NCBI GenBank assembly: GCA_019722365.1 | Contig: JADFUC010000750.1 | Coordinates: 1,612,001 to 1,676,000 of the forward strand | Direction of reading: 5' to 3' | Source of the DNA: Lithospermum erythrorhizon | Lineage: Eukaryota > Streptophyta > Magnoliopsida > Boraginales > Boraginaceae | Length of the DNA stretch: 64,000 bases | Shown here: positions 49,511-62,230 of the stretch, one piece after another | How positions within the stretch are numbered: the stretch's first letter is position 1 | How the letters are laid out: every line of letters begins with the position of its first letter | Translations under genes and position numbers: made by a program | The notes under the pieces: generated by a model | Database searches by the model: none | What the model was told of the DNA's origin: nothing | The model's input: only the letters and a program-made list of their open reading frames with translations

Positions 49511-51699
49511 AATTTACATAATATATAAAATATTGGCACTTCTCCGAATTGGGAGCCCCGTAAAAAAACCATTTCCCGAACGCCCCTAAAAAACGGGCCT
49601 AATATGAAATACATTCCTTTGTCCATGAACTTGGCCAAGAAAAAAAAATGATTTAAGACAACTTAATGATCCATCTAATAATTTTGATTTAGGATTGATC
49701 AACATTATGATTGGATTTATCATTTGCAACCTGGCAACTGTTGAGCAGTTGCACCTCTTTTAAAACAATTTAATCAGATATAAGATACTTATTAAAAATC
49801 ATTTTATATCAATTTTAATAAATAACACGAATTATTTTAAATTATTAGTGTGTAATATTCAAAGACCACTTGTGTCATTGTCTCACCCAGTACAATTATT
49901 AGTTACTTTAAATAGATTCCCAATGATATTTACCTGTAACTTCTATAAAAGAGGTCACAAGTTTAAATTCTATAAAAGAATATATTATGTTTAATTTGTA
50001 GGAATGGTTTTTCCACAAAAAATTCAACGCTAATTAACCAAAAAAAAATACTTATAGTAATACGTTCTTTCATCACAAATCACTTTGATTAGTCCAGTAA
50101 TCACAGAATATTACTTATAATGATAAGGTTTTAGGATTTAAGTCATTGTAATGACAATGACCAATTTTTTTTTAAAAAATAATATGTTCTTTCACCAAAA
50201 TTACTTTAAAACATTATTTATATGTATATGATGAACTTTTATATATAGGCACGGGAGTGGAATGTATGCCATCTATCACAACGTTTTGCTAGGGAAGATT
50301 TCATTATTTATTTTAGAGAAAATCAATCTATATTAATCTTATTGAAATAAAAAATTGATACTCCGTATGAAAAATTACCATACAAGTTATTGGTAATTGA
50401 AGGCAATGTCATTTAGATATCTTTGGTTTTAGTTATACAAATGTGTGAATTATCTTGAAACAATACTTGAACAAGTGTATATATTATCGTGCTTAGCACA
50501 AAGTATGTTAAAGATGTATCATGTATGAAATCCCTTTCGATTAGGTTCATCTAACAATAGTGCATGAAATCCAATTTTTTCAATTATAAACAAAAGGTGA
50601 TCCTACTAAATCGACTTGATTGAGAGTAATTTATCTATTATTAACAACCACGTTGTTGCCTTGTTGATTAATTTGATATGAAGATTCTCTCAACCGCGTC
50701 ATTATTTGATGTGAGGATCTGCTAACTACAAATATATAAGGCTAATATGTGACTTATTAGTCTTGTAACTTAGCACTCACATCACTTCTTCTAAAAATTA
50801 TTTTAGGAATTGAAATTATAAAAAATGATAAATATTAGGTTGTATCAGTTTTCCTATATTCGGTGAGTCCTCATAAAATTATTAACTCACATTCACCCCC
50901 TAAATTTATATCTTCTCTATTTTGCGGTTATTTTATTTCTCCCCTCATTTTTACTCTTTTTCAATTATGTAAAAAATAAAAATAAATAAATATTTTAGCT
51001 GCTATGTACTGAATTAAAAGATATTTCATTCAACATCCATATTTAATATATTATTTTTAAAATTTAATTTTATCCTAAATTTCTATTGGCATAATTAAAA
51101 TATTTAATTTTTAATTTTGGGTGAATATATAATGTAAAATTGTTAGCGCATACATAAAATGCGAATTCAAAAAATTAAAAACGACGTTTCGAAAATGAAT
51201 TTTAAGCATTATAGAGTGAATGATTTGAATGCTTCCTAGGGGAATCTTTATAGGATCACATAATTACTTTCTAGCAATCACATCCAAGGTCAAGGCCCGG
51301 TTGGTAGGTCCGCCAATGCCATTAATATCACCCACAACAACGAATTAATTGCGCTGTCAGTGACATTTCAATACAACAAACATTAATTGAAGCCACAAAT
51401 TTAATTACGCGGGGACCTAATTATTCGGCCCAATCTAAATTTTTTAACACCCGCAAAGTGGCCACACGCGAAATTAAAAATAAATAAAATAAAATTGTAG
51501 CCAACTATCAAGTTGCCACTGCTTTTGGGCCTGCAATACAAGATTACAAGAATGGAGCCCAAAGGCAGGTAGTCGCTGGTTGGTCCTTTTTTTCTTCAAT
51601 TTTAAATATTTTCACAATAATTACAAAAATAAATAAATTATACCACTATTTTTAATTCTCCAGCTCTATAAATGTAGTCTAGGTTTCAGGTCATTTGAA
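49511..51699. other. AT-rich intergenic DNA
   Basis: No gene or element ends recognised. Degenerate B-box-like segments (near 49950 and 50130) hint at further SINE relics but cannot be supported. Confidence 0.35.
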
Positions 51700-53000
51700 C
51701 AAAAAAAATCCGAGTTTTTTACACCATTTTTATTCTTCTTTAATCACTTTTTCTTGTACTTTAAGAAATTCGATGGATCCTTCACAAAACTATAATTTTT
51801 TGCAAATTACAACTTCCTGTAACCAACCAAATCCTAATATGCACTCCAAACTTAAATATGCAAACGGCCCGTAAAATCCTCAAACACGTGGACGCAACCC
51901 ACTTTGGGGCCGCAATAGCATGACGCCACAAAATTTTCAGACAGCACACCCGTATAATCATCCCTATATGTCGTATGACTATCAACCTGCTTCCGAAAAC
52001 AACTATGTTCCTCTCAATGAACTCGGCCTAACCATCAACCAATTCTCCGAAAGAAACACACCACATTTTAGTAGTGGATCTACTGATATCCCGGAATTTT
52101 TGTCACAAATATCTCTTGAAAATGTTGATGGAGATACTCCTCATAGTTTTTTACCTCCAACCCAATCATCAGGCAACAAGAAATCAATTTAGGATCCCGA
52201 GCACCGGTGAGAATAAAATGTTGTTAAACGTTATTTCTATGTTAGTAACGATAGAAAAATTGGGACAAATCAAAAGGGTGACACATTTTGGGGTAAAGTT
52301 TTGAGTACCGAACGAGAACTATGAAGACGGAAGTTAGTTCAGACCAACTCTAGTATTCGATATGAACAAATGCATCCGAAAGAATGGATCAAGAGGAAAA
52401 GTGGTGGTGATGATGAATTCTCACTCTTTCCTTTGTACGCCCGTAAGGTGGATGTAACAAATAAGAAAGCGGATGGCCTGCCTCAATTTCAATTTTCCTT
52501 TGCCTAATTTATATCTATCCTAAATGGCCTGTCTTTGTCCAGTCGATTCAAATGCCCCAAGGCAACAAAGCGCAATTGTTTGCCAAACAACAAGAATCAT
52601 GCAGGAAGGATGTGGAACGAGCATTCGGGGTTCTCCAAACACGCTTTGCCATTATTCGCCAACCAGCTAGGATATGAGATATCGATGTCTTAAGTAAGAT
52701 AACGGTAACATGCATTATTTACATAAATACGATAAGAAGTAATTTAACCGCATACATATTCACGAACCGAAAATCTCGACTTCAACCATCGAACAACTCG
52801 GTCGAGCCCATCTTCAATGCGTCCAAACACAAGTGCACCCTCAATTTCGCGCATGGTTCAAGGCCGATCCGAATCGATATTCATAGTCGAGCGTAATACG
52901 GTATTATGTGGGTCAAGATATTCGTTGAAGAAGGATCTTCGCCGACCATATCCGAATAAATTTGGAACCCCAAAGCAGATTTTTTTTAAAAATTCTCAAG
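51700..53000 (+). mobile_element. Decayed PIF/Harbinger transposon (SANT/Myb-like ORF plus DDE transposase fragments)
   Basis: Two remnants lie in the order usual for plant Harbinger elements. From 51774 a frame starts MDPSQNYNF and, after a stop and frame change, runs through an Asn/Pro-rich leader to 52192; a frame-shifted piece at about 52240-52310 reads IGTNQKGDTFWGKV, matching the SANT/Myb-like (NAM-associated) Harbinger ORF. At about 52523-52700 an ALP1/Harbinger transposase C-terminal block reads WPVFVQSIQMPQGNKAQLF, then RKDVERAFGVLQTRFAIIRQP, broken by TGA after PARI. Multiple stops and shifts mean it is inactive. The TIRs and 3-bp target duplication were not found. Confidence 0.75.
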
Positions 53001-55228
53001 TTTACTATGTTTTATTGTATCAAGCCAATAATTTTATGTATGTTTGTTTATTATGTATGCATCAAGTTCGAGTAATGAATAATATTGTGTTATTTTAAAA
53101 ATATATATAATATTATTTATTTTATTAAAATATGGGATTTTTAAATTCAAAAATATAAATATATATATCATTAAAAATATAATTTAAAATATTTATGAAG
53201 TAAAAAATTATTAAAATATTTTTTAAAAAATTAAAATATTAACATATTAAAATTATTAAAAAAAAAATTATTAAAAATATATTTTTAAAATTTATAATAT
53301 TATTTATTGTATCACCCCATTAATTATATATATTAAATAAATAAAGAGAAATAAACAATATGGTGGAATATATTATGAAGTGACGCGAAAGCAGAGCACT
53401 TAATTCCTCGAATAATACCACTTTGTCGGGTCATGTATAGAAAAAAACGAAAGCGTTATTTAATAGTGGTACATCACGCCAGAGAGATAAACACAAATTG
53501 ACACTCACTCGCTATGGATACGGTGTAACGTTGAGCAACCAGCTACAATCCTCATCACTTTCATATAGTAGTCCTCCATATGTTTTGTTTCGGGAATTCA
53601 ATACTTAAAATCTTTAAAAATATAAATTAAGTAATGAAAATTATATCTTCTTAAATTGACCACGTAATTTATAATCTTGATTTTGATACCACTTTAAGAA
53701 TATTGTGTACATTGTTGCCGTTTAATTTTGTCAATCTATTTTATTTTGAACCAATAATTTATTAAATAACTATAAGTTTTTTCAATCAAAATGTTCATGA
53801 AATTATATACTCACGAGACTGCATACTACGCGATATAACAAGTAGCTTTTCTATTGTAATTGGCCCTCTCGGCTCCCCAATAGGAACAATAGCATTAATG
53901 AGAGGCCTCTTTGTTTCCCTTCTTTAGGAGCCGATATACGTGTCACCCCTTAAACCGTCAATTCTATAAATACCCCCTCTGGTTATTCTTTAGAAGGTAA
54001 TGCTTTTCTTATGACCCATAAACCGCTAAGCCTCGATTTCTCCGATAAATTCTAAATTTTTATCATCGTGAAATGATTCTGGCCATGGCCTCAGGTACCA
54101 GAGAGTTAATATCGTAGATCTTCGGCTAATCTGTCACATTGGCCAATTAAAGATATCAAAACAAACCAAAGAGCGTAGCACTGCAGCTCAGAGTGCTTTG
54201 GCATGGTCGGGACGCGACCATACCCTCGACCCAAGCCAATCCTTCCAAAAGACCAATCAAAGCCCCTCGCATGGAGACTTCGATGTGTCGGTACGGGGTT
54301 TTGAAAAATAATCATCCAAAGGGATTAGAGAGAGATGGACGCGAGAAAAGAATGACCTCGAATTGCCCGCATGATCTCGCTAAAACTGGGTCACGTCACT
54401 ATGGCTAGGAGTTCAATGGTGAAGTGGGGAAATATGGGATCTGCAAGACTGTAATTGTTACAAATTAAGTGTGTAATAATTGTTGTATTTAATCTAATTA
54501 TACATGTGCTATTGTCAGATTCCACACATTAAGAGCACATTAAAGGAACAAATAGATTAAATACAGTAACATTCAGTGATGCAGAAGCATCCATACCTGG
54601 ACCACTAAACTCGATTAGAATTTACGGAGTATATAATATTATCGTCATCATCATCTTTTACAGTAAACAACACTGAGAATTTCATAGTTTAACACACGCC
54701 TCCAAATATGTTAAAATAAAGTACTCATTTATTTAAAGTTACAATTGCTAGCGTCATTGTTATTACACTAAAATATTAATAATATGATTAATGAGTACAA
54801 ATTAGCAGTGTTTAACACAAGAATCCAGATCATCCCTATATATGCACAACTCATACGATCACTAGCTTTTGTCAAGTCAACTGGAATGTATTTGACTAAA
54901 TTATAGTCTGCCATTAAATGTTAATATGCTTTAATATTCATAAAAGAATTCACGCCTAAACGGGATAAGAACGACCGAATATTAACTTTATGATAAGACA
55001 GACATCGCTTTCCAAATCACATACCCAAAATAAAGTGCAACATATCTAATACAGAGTACTTCTCTGCAACATATACTAAGATTGGAATTGCCTTACTAAT
55101 GCAATCTTATTCTCATGTTTGTTAGTAAAAAGTATAATATTTGGATGTTAGCCTTCGATCCGGATAATTGTTAAGTAGTGAAGACTAATCACTAGAGTAG
55201 TCCGAATTAAAGCCTAATCAATTAAGAA
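53001..55228. other. Intergenic DNA with possible LTR-retrotransposon relic
   Basis: 53100-53340 is nearly pure A/T. From 53850 to 54420 the sequence is less AT-rich, with a CTATAAATACCCCC promoter-like segment and a downstream frame (54193-54408) rich in Lys/Arg/Pro. This could be a retroelement LTR and leader, but I see no gag or pol motif and no paired LTR. Confidence 0.3.
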
Positions 55229-55813
55229 AATAATTGGAAAAACAAGAAATGAAATGTTTATTACATATTTGATATTTTGGGGAATAATTAATATTACTTG
55301 ATAATTAATGTGACTTTTTCTGGAAGAGAAAGTAATTCTTTTTAGGTTGATTTGTGAGACCTATAAATATACTCTTCGCTAGTAAGAATTGTGCGCGAGA
55401 GTATCACCACCTCAAAGGGATAGACTAAAATATAGAGAATTCATGAGAGATTCAAGAGAGTTTATTCTGGTGAGACTTGTAATTCGATTTGCATGTCTAC
55501 GAGAAAACACTCAATCGAGAGATCTTGTTTGTGAGATTTGAGCGTATTAGCATTACCAATTGCTAGATGGTAGAATAGGGTTTTGAAGTCTTGTAATTCT
55601 TCCAAAGGATTATTAGTAGATCTCGAGTAGACCGATTAACTTCACATTGAGGGTGAACCAGGGTAAATCTTGTGTGTGTTTATTTTCGCAATTTATTCTT
55701 TCTGTTATTGTCATGTCTGAATTAGTGGGTATCAATCATGTTGGATCTTGGTAATTAGTGTAATTGATGATACCACAATTATCCTTAATTACGTTAAGAT
55801 CCCTTGCCGTTGT
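55229..55813 (+). repeat. LTR-like direct repeat, left copy
   Basis: Shares long blocks with 58028-58597, such as GAGTATCACCACCTCAAA (right copy AATATCACC...), GAATTCATGAGA.ATTCAA, AATTGCTAGATGGT, GGTAAATCTTGTGTGT and TTGTCATGTCT.GAATTAGTG. About 80 percent identity by eye with several indels. TATA-like CTATAAATAT is at 55361-55370. Confidence 0.65.
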
Positions 55814-58027
55814 ATATCCCTGGCAGATCCGAAGTTAATGTCAATTATGGGGCTGCTAATAACGGTGGATGTAAGTTAAAATCAATGAAAATTGATTCTC
55901 TTTATTATGTCTCTCAAGTACAATCAGGCTCAATTCATTTACCAAAGTTGGTTAAATGTAATTACCGGAACTTAGAGTTCACCTTAGTAATTGTATATTT
56001 CTAAAGGGTTCTCATGATAATTTAAGAGGTTACGAAGCGATTGCTGTATCTTACTTATTAATCGTTATAGTAATAATAGTACTTGGTTATTATTATTATT
56101 ATACAAACTTATTATTATCCGAGTCTAGAAGCGTCACACATACAGCTGATATTCAAATTATATTTCATGATGCAACAACGAGATTCTCAGAGTATCGAGA
56201 GATGTATCTCTCATCATATATATATATATATTTGTCAAATATATATTGATGAACATCAATTGGTTAAACTTGCAAGTTTAATCAATTGCTAATTGAAATT
56301 AATGAGTAACTTGACAAGCTTATTCTGATATTGACTGCTAAGATTTTAATTGACTCACAAGTTTAATTAAAATTTTAACAACTCACTAGTGACTCATTAT
56401 TTGATTAGAAGTCATAACGGTCTAATTAAGTTAATGAGTTAAACTGATTTCTTAACGAGTTGCTTAACGGGTGGAATTAGGCATTTTGGTATTTAAAGAA
56501 AGAGACAAGGTTTTTTTCATTTCATGAAAAAAAATTTGCCTCCCTCCTCTCAAAGTTCGCCTCCCTAGAATTCCAAGAGAATTTCTTCCATTTTGCTCCT
56601 CACAACTCTAAGAAGTCTATTTTCGGATTCGATTCCCTCCTGTGTGCATTTCTGAGGACGCTGCTTTGGTGCTCACAAACAATTGGAGAGGTTTTTCAAG
56701 GGGCATTCACGTAGCTTGTTGGCTCAGGAGTCGTTTATTTCTCAGTTTTCGGCCGCAATGTAAGAATCTTTTATTCATATTGCCATTTATGTGTTTTAGA
56801 TTAATATACATTATTTTCAGCATCCGATGTAAGGAATTTGGTGTTTTATCACGAGTAAAATTCATACTAGATTCTAACAAGTAGCCTCTCGTGAGCTCAC
56901 TCAAGTTTGATGTACGTTATCTAATTCGATTTGTGTGTCGACGTAGTTGTTAATTAATTAGATTGATTACATTTATATATTCAATCGATGAATATATAAT
57001 ATGAAAAATCAACCTATTTTGTATGTATATCACACGCCCGAAATAATCATTTCATTGTATTGATTTTGATATTTGTTTAATTGTTTCATAAAATGAAAGG
57101 GATTAAAACTTGATTAATTTGTATTTTAATTTTAGGTAGAATTGTTTTCGATTTTATAGAGAGGGTTAGATATTTCCAAAAATTCCGAAATTAAATCTAT
57201 ATGTTCATGACCCTTTGAGGTTCATCTCAGATTTTTTTCCATGAAATTTTTATAATTCGAAAAATTCATTGAATTTCCTCGGACTGCGGATTTAATCGAA
57301 AAACTAGAAGTGTTTTGAGAAATTCCAATGACGATTCAATAATGATATTGTTGATGTTCAAATTAAATTCCAATTTGTTGAATTTTTGTAGAGCCTCCAA
57401 ATCGTTTTACAAAAAGCTACATTAATTCAAACTAAAATTAATTACCAATATATGTCAGTCGACTCATGAGCCCACAGGCGCAAGGTCCCAGTCTCTGATT
57501 TGGACGTTATGGCCAATTGGTAGTTTCATCGGTTGCATTCGGCACCACCCGCACGTGTCGGCCGTGGGTCACGGAGGCCGGTCGATTTACCGCTGAAGTT
57601 CAACCGCTTTAGAAACCCTAAATGTATTTTGTAATTATTTTTGTTTTAAAATTATTGGTACTATTAATTTGGATTTTAAATGTTGTATAAATTTTTTTCA
57701 TTAAGATGTGATTTAAATATATATCTTGAAAAACATTAAATTTGATTTATATTTCCCTTTTCATAATTATTTTCATTAATTGATAATTTTTGAAATATTT
57801 TATGGTAACTTTTAAATTTTGAATTTTGAGTTAATTACTTGTAAGTAATTATTCTACTTTATTTAAGTGGTTGGTAATTATTGTAATAATTATCATTAAT
57901 CATGTGTGAATATAATTAAATTGAAAATTTATATTAATCGATAATTAATTGTAAAATAATGGGTAATTAATTAGTTAATTATGAACATATTTATTTTTAT
58001 TTCATTTATTTTCATATTTCAGCTTAT

Positions 58028-58597
58028 GAAATAATTGGAGAACAAGAAAATGAAAAGTTTATTACCTATTTGATACTTTTATTGAGAAATACTAATTACT
58101 ACTGCAAGTAATTAACGTGATTTAATATTTTTAGGTTGATTAAGGAGACTTATAAATACTCTCTTCTTGTGTGGTAATCAGGTATGAATATCACCACCTC
58201 AAAAGTGTGAGGATCAAAATATGAGAATTCATGAGAAATTCAAAAGAGTTTATTCTCAGAGAGTCAGAATCGGCGCTTTTCAGCTGCCTACGGTAAAACA
58301 CTCAATCAGAGATCTTGTTTCTATAGATTTGAGTGTATTAGCACATCAAATTGCTAGATGGTGAATGTGGTTCTTTGAAGTTCTAACAATTCTTCCGGTG
58401 ATTAGTGGATTCAAGATCAAAAATAATTACCACATTAAAGCAACTTGGTAAATCTTGTGTGTTTTATTTCGTAATTTATTCTTTCGCTATTGTCATGTCT
58501 CGAATTAGTGGGTATCAGTCCTGTTGGATCTTGGCAATTAGTGTAATTGATGATACCATAATTATCCTTAATTACAGGTTAAAATCCTGTCGTTGTT
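58028..58597 (+). repeat. LTR-like direct repeat, right copy
   Basis: Partner of 55229-55813, same orientation. TATA-like TATAAATACT is at 58151-58160. The similarity ends just after CCTTAATTAC...CC.GTCGTTGT. It ends about 0.95 kb before the peptidyl-tRNA hydrolase start. Confidence 0.65.
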
Positions 58598-59088
58598 AGC
58601 GATCACCATGAAATCGTCAATAACGGCAGATTCCTAATAATAATATCACATTTGCAATTTTTAGCCTACAAGAAGCCGAATAATACAACCGTTAAATGTT
58701 TAATTATGATGTTATATTGTTAGCTGGTGTTAGTTAAAAATTTTGAGTCTAGTGTTTAATTTCCAGAAATTATTCCCTTAGCTGGTCAATTTTTAACGAT
58801 TAATATTTCCTATGCATAGGTCTCTTAACGATTGAGTTCTAGCTAAATATCAAATTATCCGGTCGTGGGGAGACACCTATCTAGTTTTGGTCGAGTAATT
58901 AATCGCATTCTCGAGTCCCGACTTCACAAAGATTTCGAGAGGTTTCTTTAAGTACCAAACGGTTATTGGATTACTCAAGTTATTTATAATGACTGGTTTC
59001 ACGTCATGGACCTTAGAATAACAAAGACGAAAAAAACTAATTTATTTATTCAGTGGAGCGAAAGTCACACTGCAGTAGAAGATATGCA

Positions 59089-59185
59089 ATGACTATTTTG
59101 CCCCCCCCCTATTTGTTAATGTAGTGTTTGAGGAAGTTTTATTTATGATAAATAGTAATTTCACATCAATTTAACACTGTTTGGG
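59089..59185. mobile_element. Truncated second copy of the small MITE family
   Basis: The sequence from ACTATTTTGCCCC through TGTTTGAGGAAGTTTT to AATTTAACACTGTTTGGG matches the reverse complement of the MITE at 8331-8455, including the internal GAGGAAGTTT block and one terminal inverted repeat. The other terminal repeat is missing. It lies about 370 bp upstream of the hydrolase ATG. Confidence 0.7.
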
Positions 59186-59551
59186 TGTGGATTTAGTCCG
59201 ACTCTTTATATTGGTCTTTTGGGCCCACTTTCAAATTAGATTTCTCTACTTTCGACATTTGTTCGAGCCTGTGGATAGTGAAAAAACTGAAATGAACGAT
59301 CGAGCTCGTTGACTAGATAAGAGTTGACCCAAAGAGCAAAGTGAGTTTATAATGATTTTCTCCCAATGTAGACAAATCAACTTTTCAGATTTTATAATCC
59401 AGCAATCACTTATGTAGTGTAATAATTACAGTAGTATCATGAGAATACGTAAAGGTAATAATGCATATGAAGCGTTTGATAAAATGCGTCAATGAAAATG
59501 AACCATTTTTTTGTTGCAGATTCAGTATTTACTAATGTAAATGAACTAAAG

Positions 59552-62230
59552 ATGCTCAGAAGAATACTATCTCAATGTGGTGGTCGTTTGTTTCATTCTG
59601 GACCATCTTCTCTTCGGCCGTGGCTCTTTGTTGGTTTAGGCAATCCTGGAGACAAATACAAAGGAACCAGACACAATGTAGGATTCTTCTTTGATTGTCA
59701 CCTGCTTTACATAAATTTATACTACTACAAACAACAATAGTCTACCGTCTGAGCGGCTAAAGGGGGATTGGATAATAGAGTGGTTGTTTCCGAAGTAACC
59801 AAGAGTGAAGTGCAAATACTATCTACTACCTAACAACTGATAAGAAGCATAGGTAGTGTCGTGACTCACAAGAACAGAGAATATAAAGTATTTGACTCCA
59901 TGGGACGTGGAAATGCTTCACAAAAATTTATACTGCAAAATAAAAAAGTTTGGAACTTTATGTTTGAGATTGATTTCTTTATAATGTTGTGAGGTGAACA
60001 GGTTGGCTTCGAAATGATTGATGCATTTGCAGCATCACAAGATATACCTATGGACTCAGTTCATTGCAAAGCTGTTTTTGGGAAAGGCATGTTATACTGC
60101 ATTCAGTTAAATCTGAATTTTATTATTAGATATGTTAATATTAATTGGGGTTTTTATGTTTGGTTATCAGGCCTTGTTGATGGATTTCCTGTATTTCTGG
60201 CGAAGCCTCAAACTTACATGAATCTTAGCGGTGAATCGGTAGTCACTTGTTAACATGGTGGATTTTATTAATCTTAGTATTAGATATTCCACAGCTTTAA
60301 TCCTTCATTTCTCACTGAAGTTCATAATTTAATAGTATAGTAATAAAGATTGTTCAGAAATCCGCTTGACGGGTTTAATCTGCCACTAGAATAATACATC
60401 GGTTAGTGGTGCAATGCCAAAATTGGGTTGTTTGAAATTATAAATATTAGGCAAAAAGAATTACTCCCTCCATCCCACAAAATCGGGCTCCACTGACTTG
60501 CTATAAGTCTTGAACTTTGGATCGTAGATATTTCGTTTGTATTGTATAATACTTGATGAAAACTATATCAATTTAAAAAAATACATTTCAAACTTTTCCA
60601 TTTTGATATATTTTTTATAAGATATTATACAATAGAAACAAATATATTTAAGGCCAAAAAAGTTCAAAGTTATAACTATAAAAAAAATGGATAATCTTTT
60701 GTCCGATGGAGGGAGAATTTGCGTAAAGGTTTATGTTTCTTGAAAATTTGACCTGATGATTCAACCACAAGTGACATTCTAATTGCACTCACACTAAGTC
60801 TCATTCTTTTGTGTTAGCAAGGTGGGCCGCTATGCCTTACTACAAGCTTCCACTCAATCGTGTGCTTTTGGTAAGTAGCTCACAGTCCTATTATTCCTTC
60901 TTTCTTCTTATTGAAGTCCATGGCATGATGGCCCCTTATTCCCATTTACTAATACTTAATCATGCGTGCTTTTGATTCATGATGACATGGATTTACCATG
61001 CGGGGTCCTTCGCCTTTTCGACAAAGGTCATGGAAGGCATAATGGGTATGGCTTAGACCAGGCCTGACATACTTTTATTTTCAGTCTGATGTACATTAGC
61101 CCTTTATGTAGTACCTTAAATCTTCTGTCATTATATTTTGGGCATGAAAAGTGTTAAAATAAAAACGTCCAGTTTAATACTTCTTTTCATATATTTTCTG
61201 GTGTCTCTTGCTGCATGATGTATTATATTCAGTTGCTGAACTTTTTAATTAAGCTTTTATCATCTAGTGGTGATGTGTCCCAAGATTTTCTACTTTCCAA
61301 TCTCGATCTACATTTGTAACAGTAACCTTTAACCTGCGCATCTTGGTCTTATGAAATTTTCTAGGTTAAAAAGTGTGATCTATCATTTTCATGGCAACAG
61401 TGGATTTCCTCGTCTAAGAATAGGTTGGTTTTAAGATTCCAAATCTCCATGTTTTATTCTTTTGTGATACATGACTAATTATTTCATTGAAGGTATTGGG
61501 AGGCCTCCTGGTCAAATGGATCCCAAAGCATTCTTGCTTCAAAAATTCAATGCCACTGCACAAGAACGGGTAAGCTGATTAATTTTTGTTTTGCTTAAAA
61601 GGCACTACTTCCAATTGTCTTACCTGTACATCTGCATATGCCAATTTTTATTGGTCCTTCTCTAATTATCTGTATGGATTTTGAGCTGTGCACATGGCTA
61701 GTAATTAACTAGAAATATAGAACAACCAAAGCGGAAAAGAAAAAGAAAAGCCTGCATACATAATGAATTGTATTCACTTGACTTGTACACTTCGTTTTCT
61801 TTATAATTCTTCAATCATACATTGCTAGAATAATGTAGTAGAGACAGAGAAACAATCATGAATAAATCTAAACTTGGAATTACTGATTAACATTTGCTGG
61901 TTCTTTCCGACTGGATCACAGTGCGTAGTGCAACATATAGTGTAAACCGTAAATTCGATGATAGTATTAGGGGGCAGCAAGAATTTAAGCCACCATATTT
62001 TGCTAATAAATTCAGATTCTCTCGTGAATGTACTCTAGTTTTAGTTCCCTTTTATTTTGCTAATAATATATTTGTCTAATGTATCTGTTGGGAAGATTGA
62101 TGCTGCACTACTAGAGGGCGCTGATGCGCTAAAACATATTTTGTCCAAAGGCCTGTCAGAAACTGCAAGGTGCTTCAATACGTCTCAGAAGTACAAGCAT
62201 ATCAGATTGCAGAATATTCCGGCATGGTAA
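59552..62230 (+). pseudogene. Peptidyl-tRNA hydrolase (bacterial Pth type, organellar), apparently disrupted
   Basis: Exons 59552-59677, 60002-60086, 60171-60238, 60821-60870, 60975-61035, 61365-61423, 61493-61569 and 62096-62230 match a Pth1-type enzyme that frees tRNA from stalled peptidyl-tRNA in organelles. Seen: a short Arg/Ser-rich leader, [20 protein letters not shown] with the catalytic His, [22 protein letters not shown], then [24 protein letters not shown] with the catalytic Asp, [31 protein letters not shown] and a C-terminal helix ending IPAW. Faults: exon 4 has a net indel, since the frame reaching it from exon 3 does not give YYKLP; no AG precedes exon 5; and the KGGHG loop has lost one Gly. 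The exon 2 donor is GC. The outer exons are clean, so decay is recent or there are sequence errors in the middle. A MITE sits in intron 3. Confidence 0.7.
60464..60715. mobile_element. Stowaway-like MITE in an intron of the hydrolase gene
   Basis: Ends CTCCCTCCATCCCACAAAA (60464-60482) and the complement of TTTTGTCCGATGGAGGGAG (60697-60715) match at 17 of 19 positions. TA precedes the left end; AA follows the right end, so one target copy is probably mutated. The 252-bp length and lack of coding sequence fit. Confidence 0.75.

Larger units (their letters stand above)
55229..58597. mobile_element. Putative non-autonomous LTR retrotransposon (or two related partial copies)
   Basis: Two direct repeats of about 585 and 570 bp (55229-55813 and 58028-58597) flank about 2.2 kb. 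The interior has no gag, protease, reverse transcriptase or integrase frame. The repeats contain TATA-like sequence followed by a conserved transcribed-looking stretch, as LTRs do. Diagnostic TG...CA ends, primer-binding site and target duplication are not clear. The interior also holds a second promoter-like segment (about 56490-56760) that could be a nested insertion. Confidence 0.5.
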
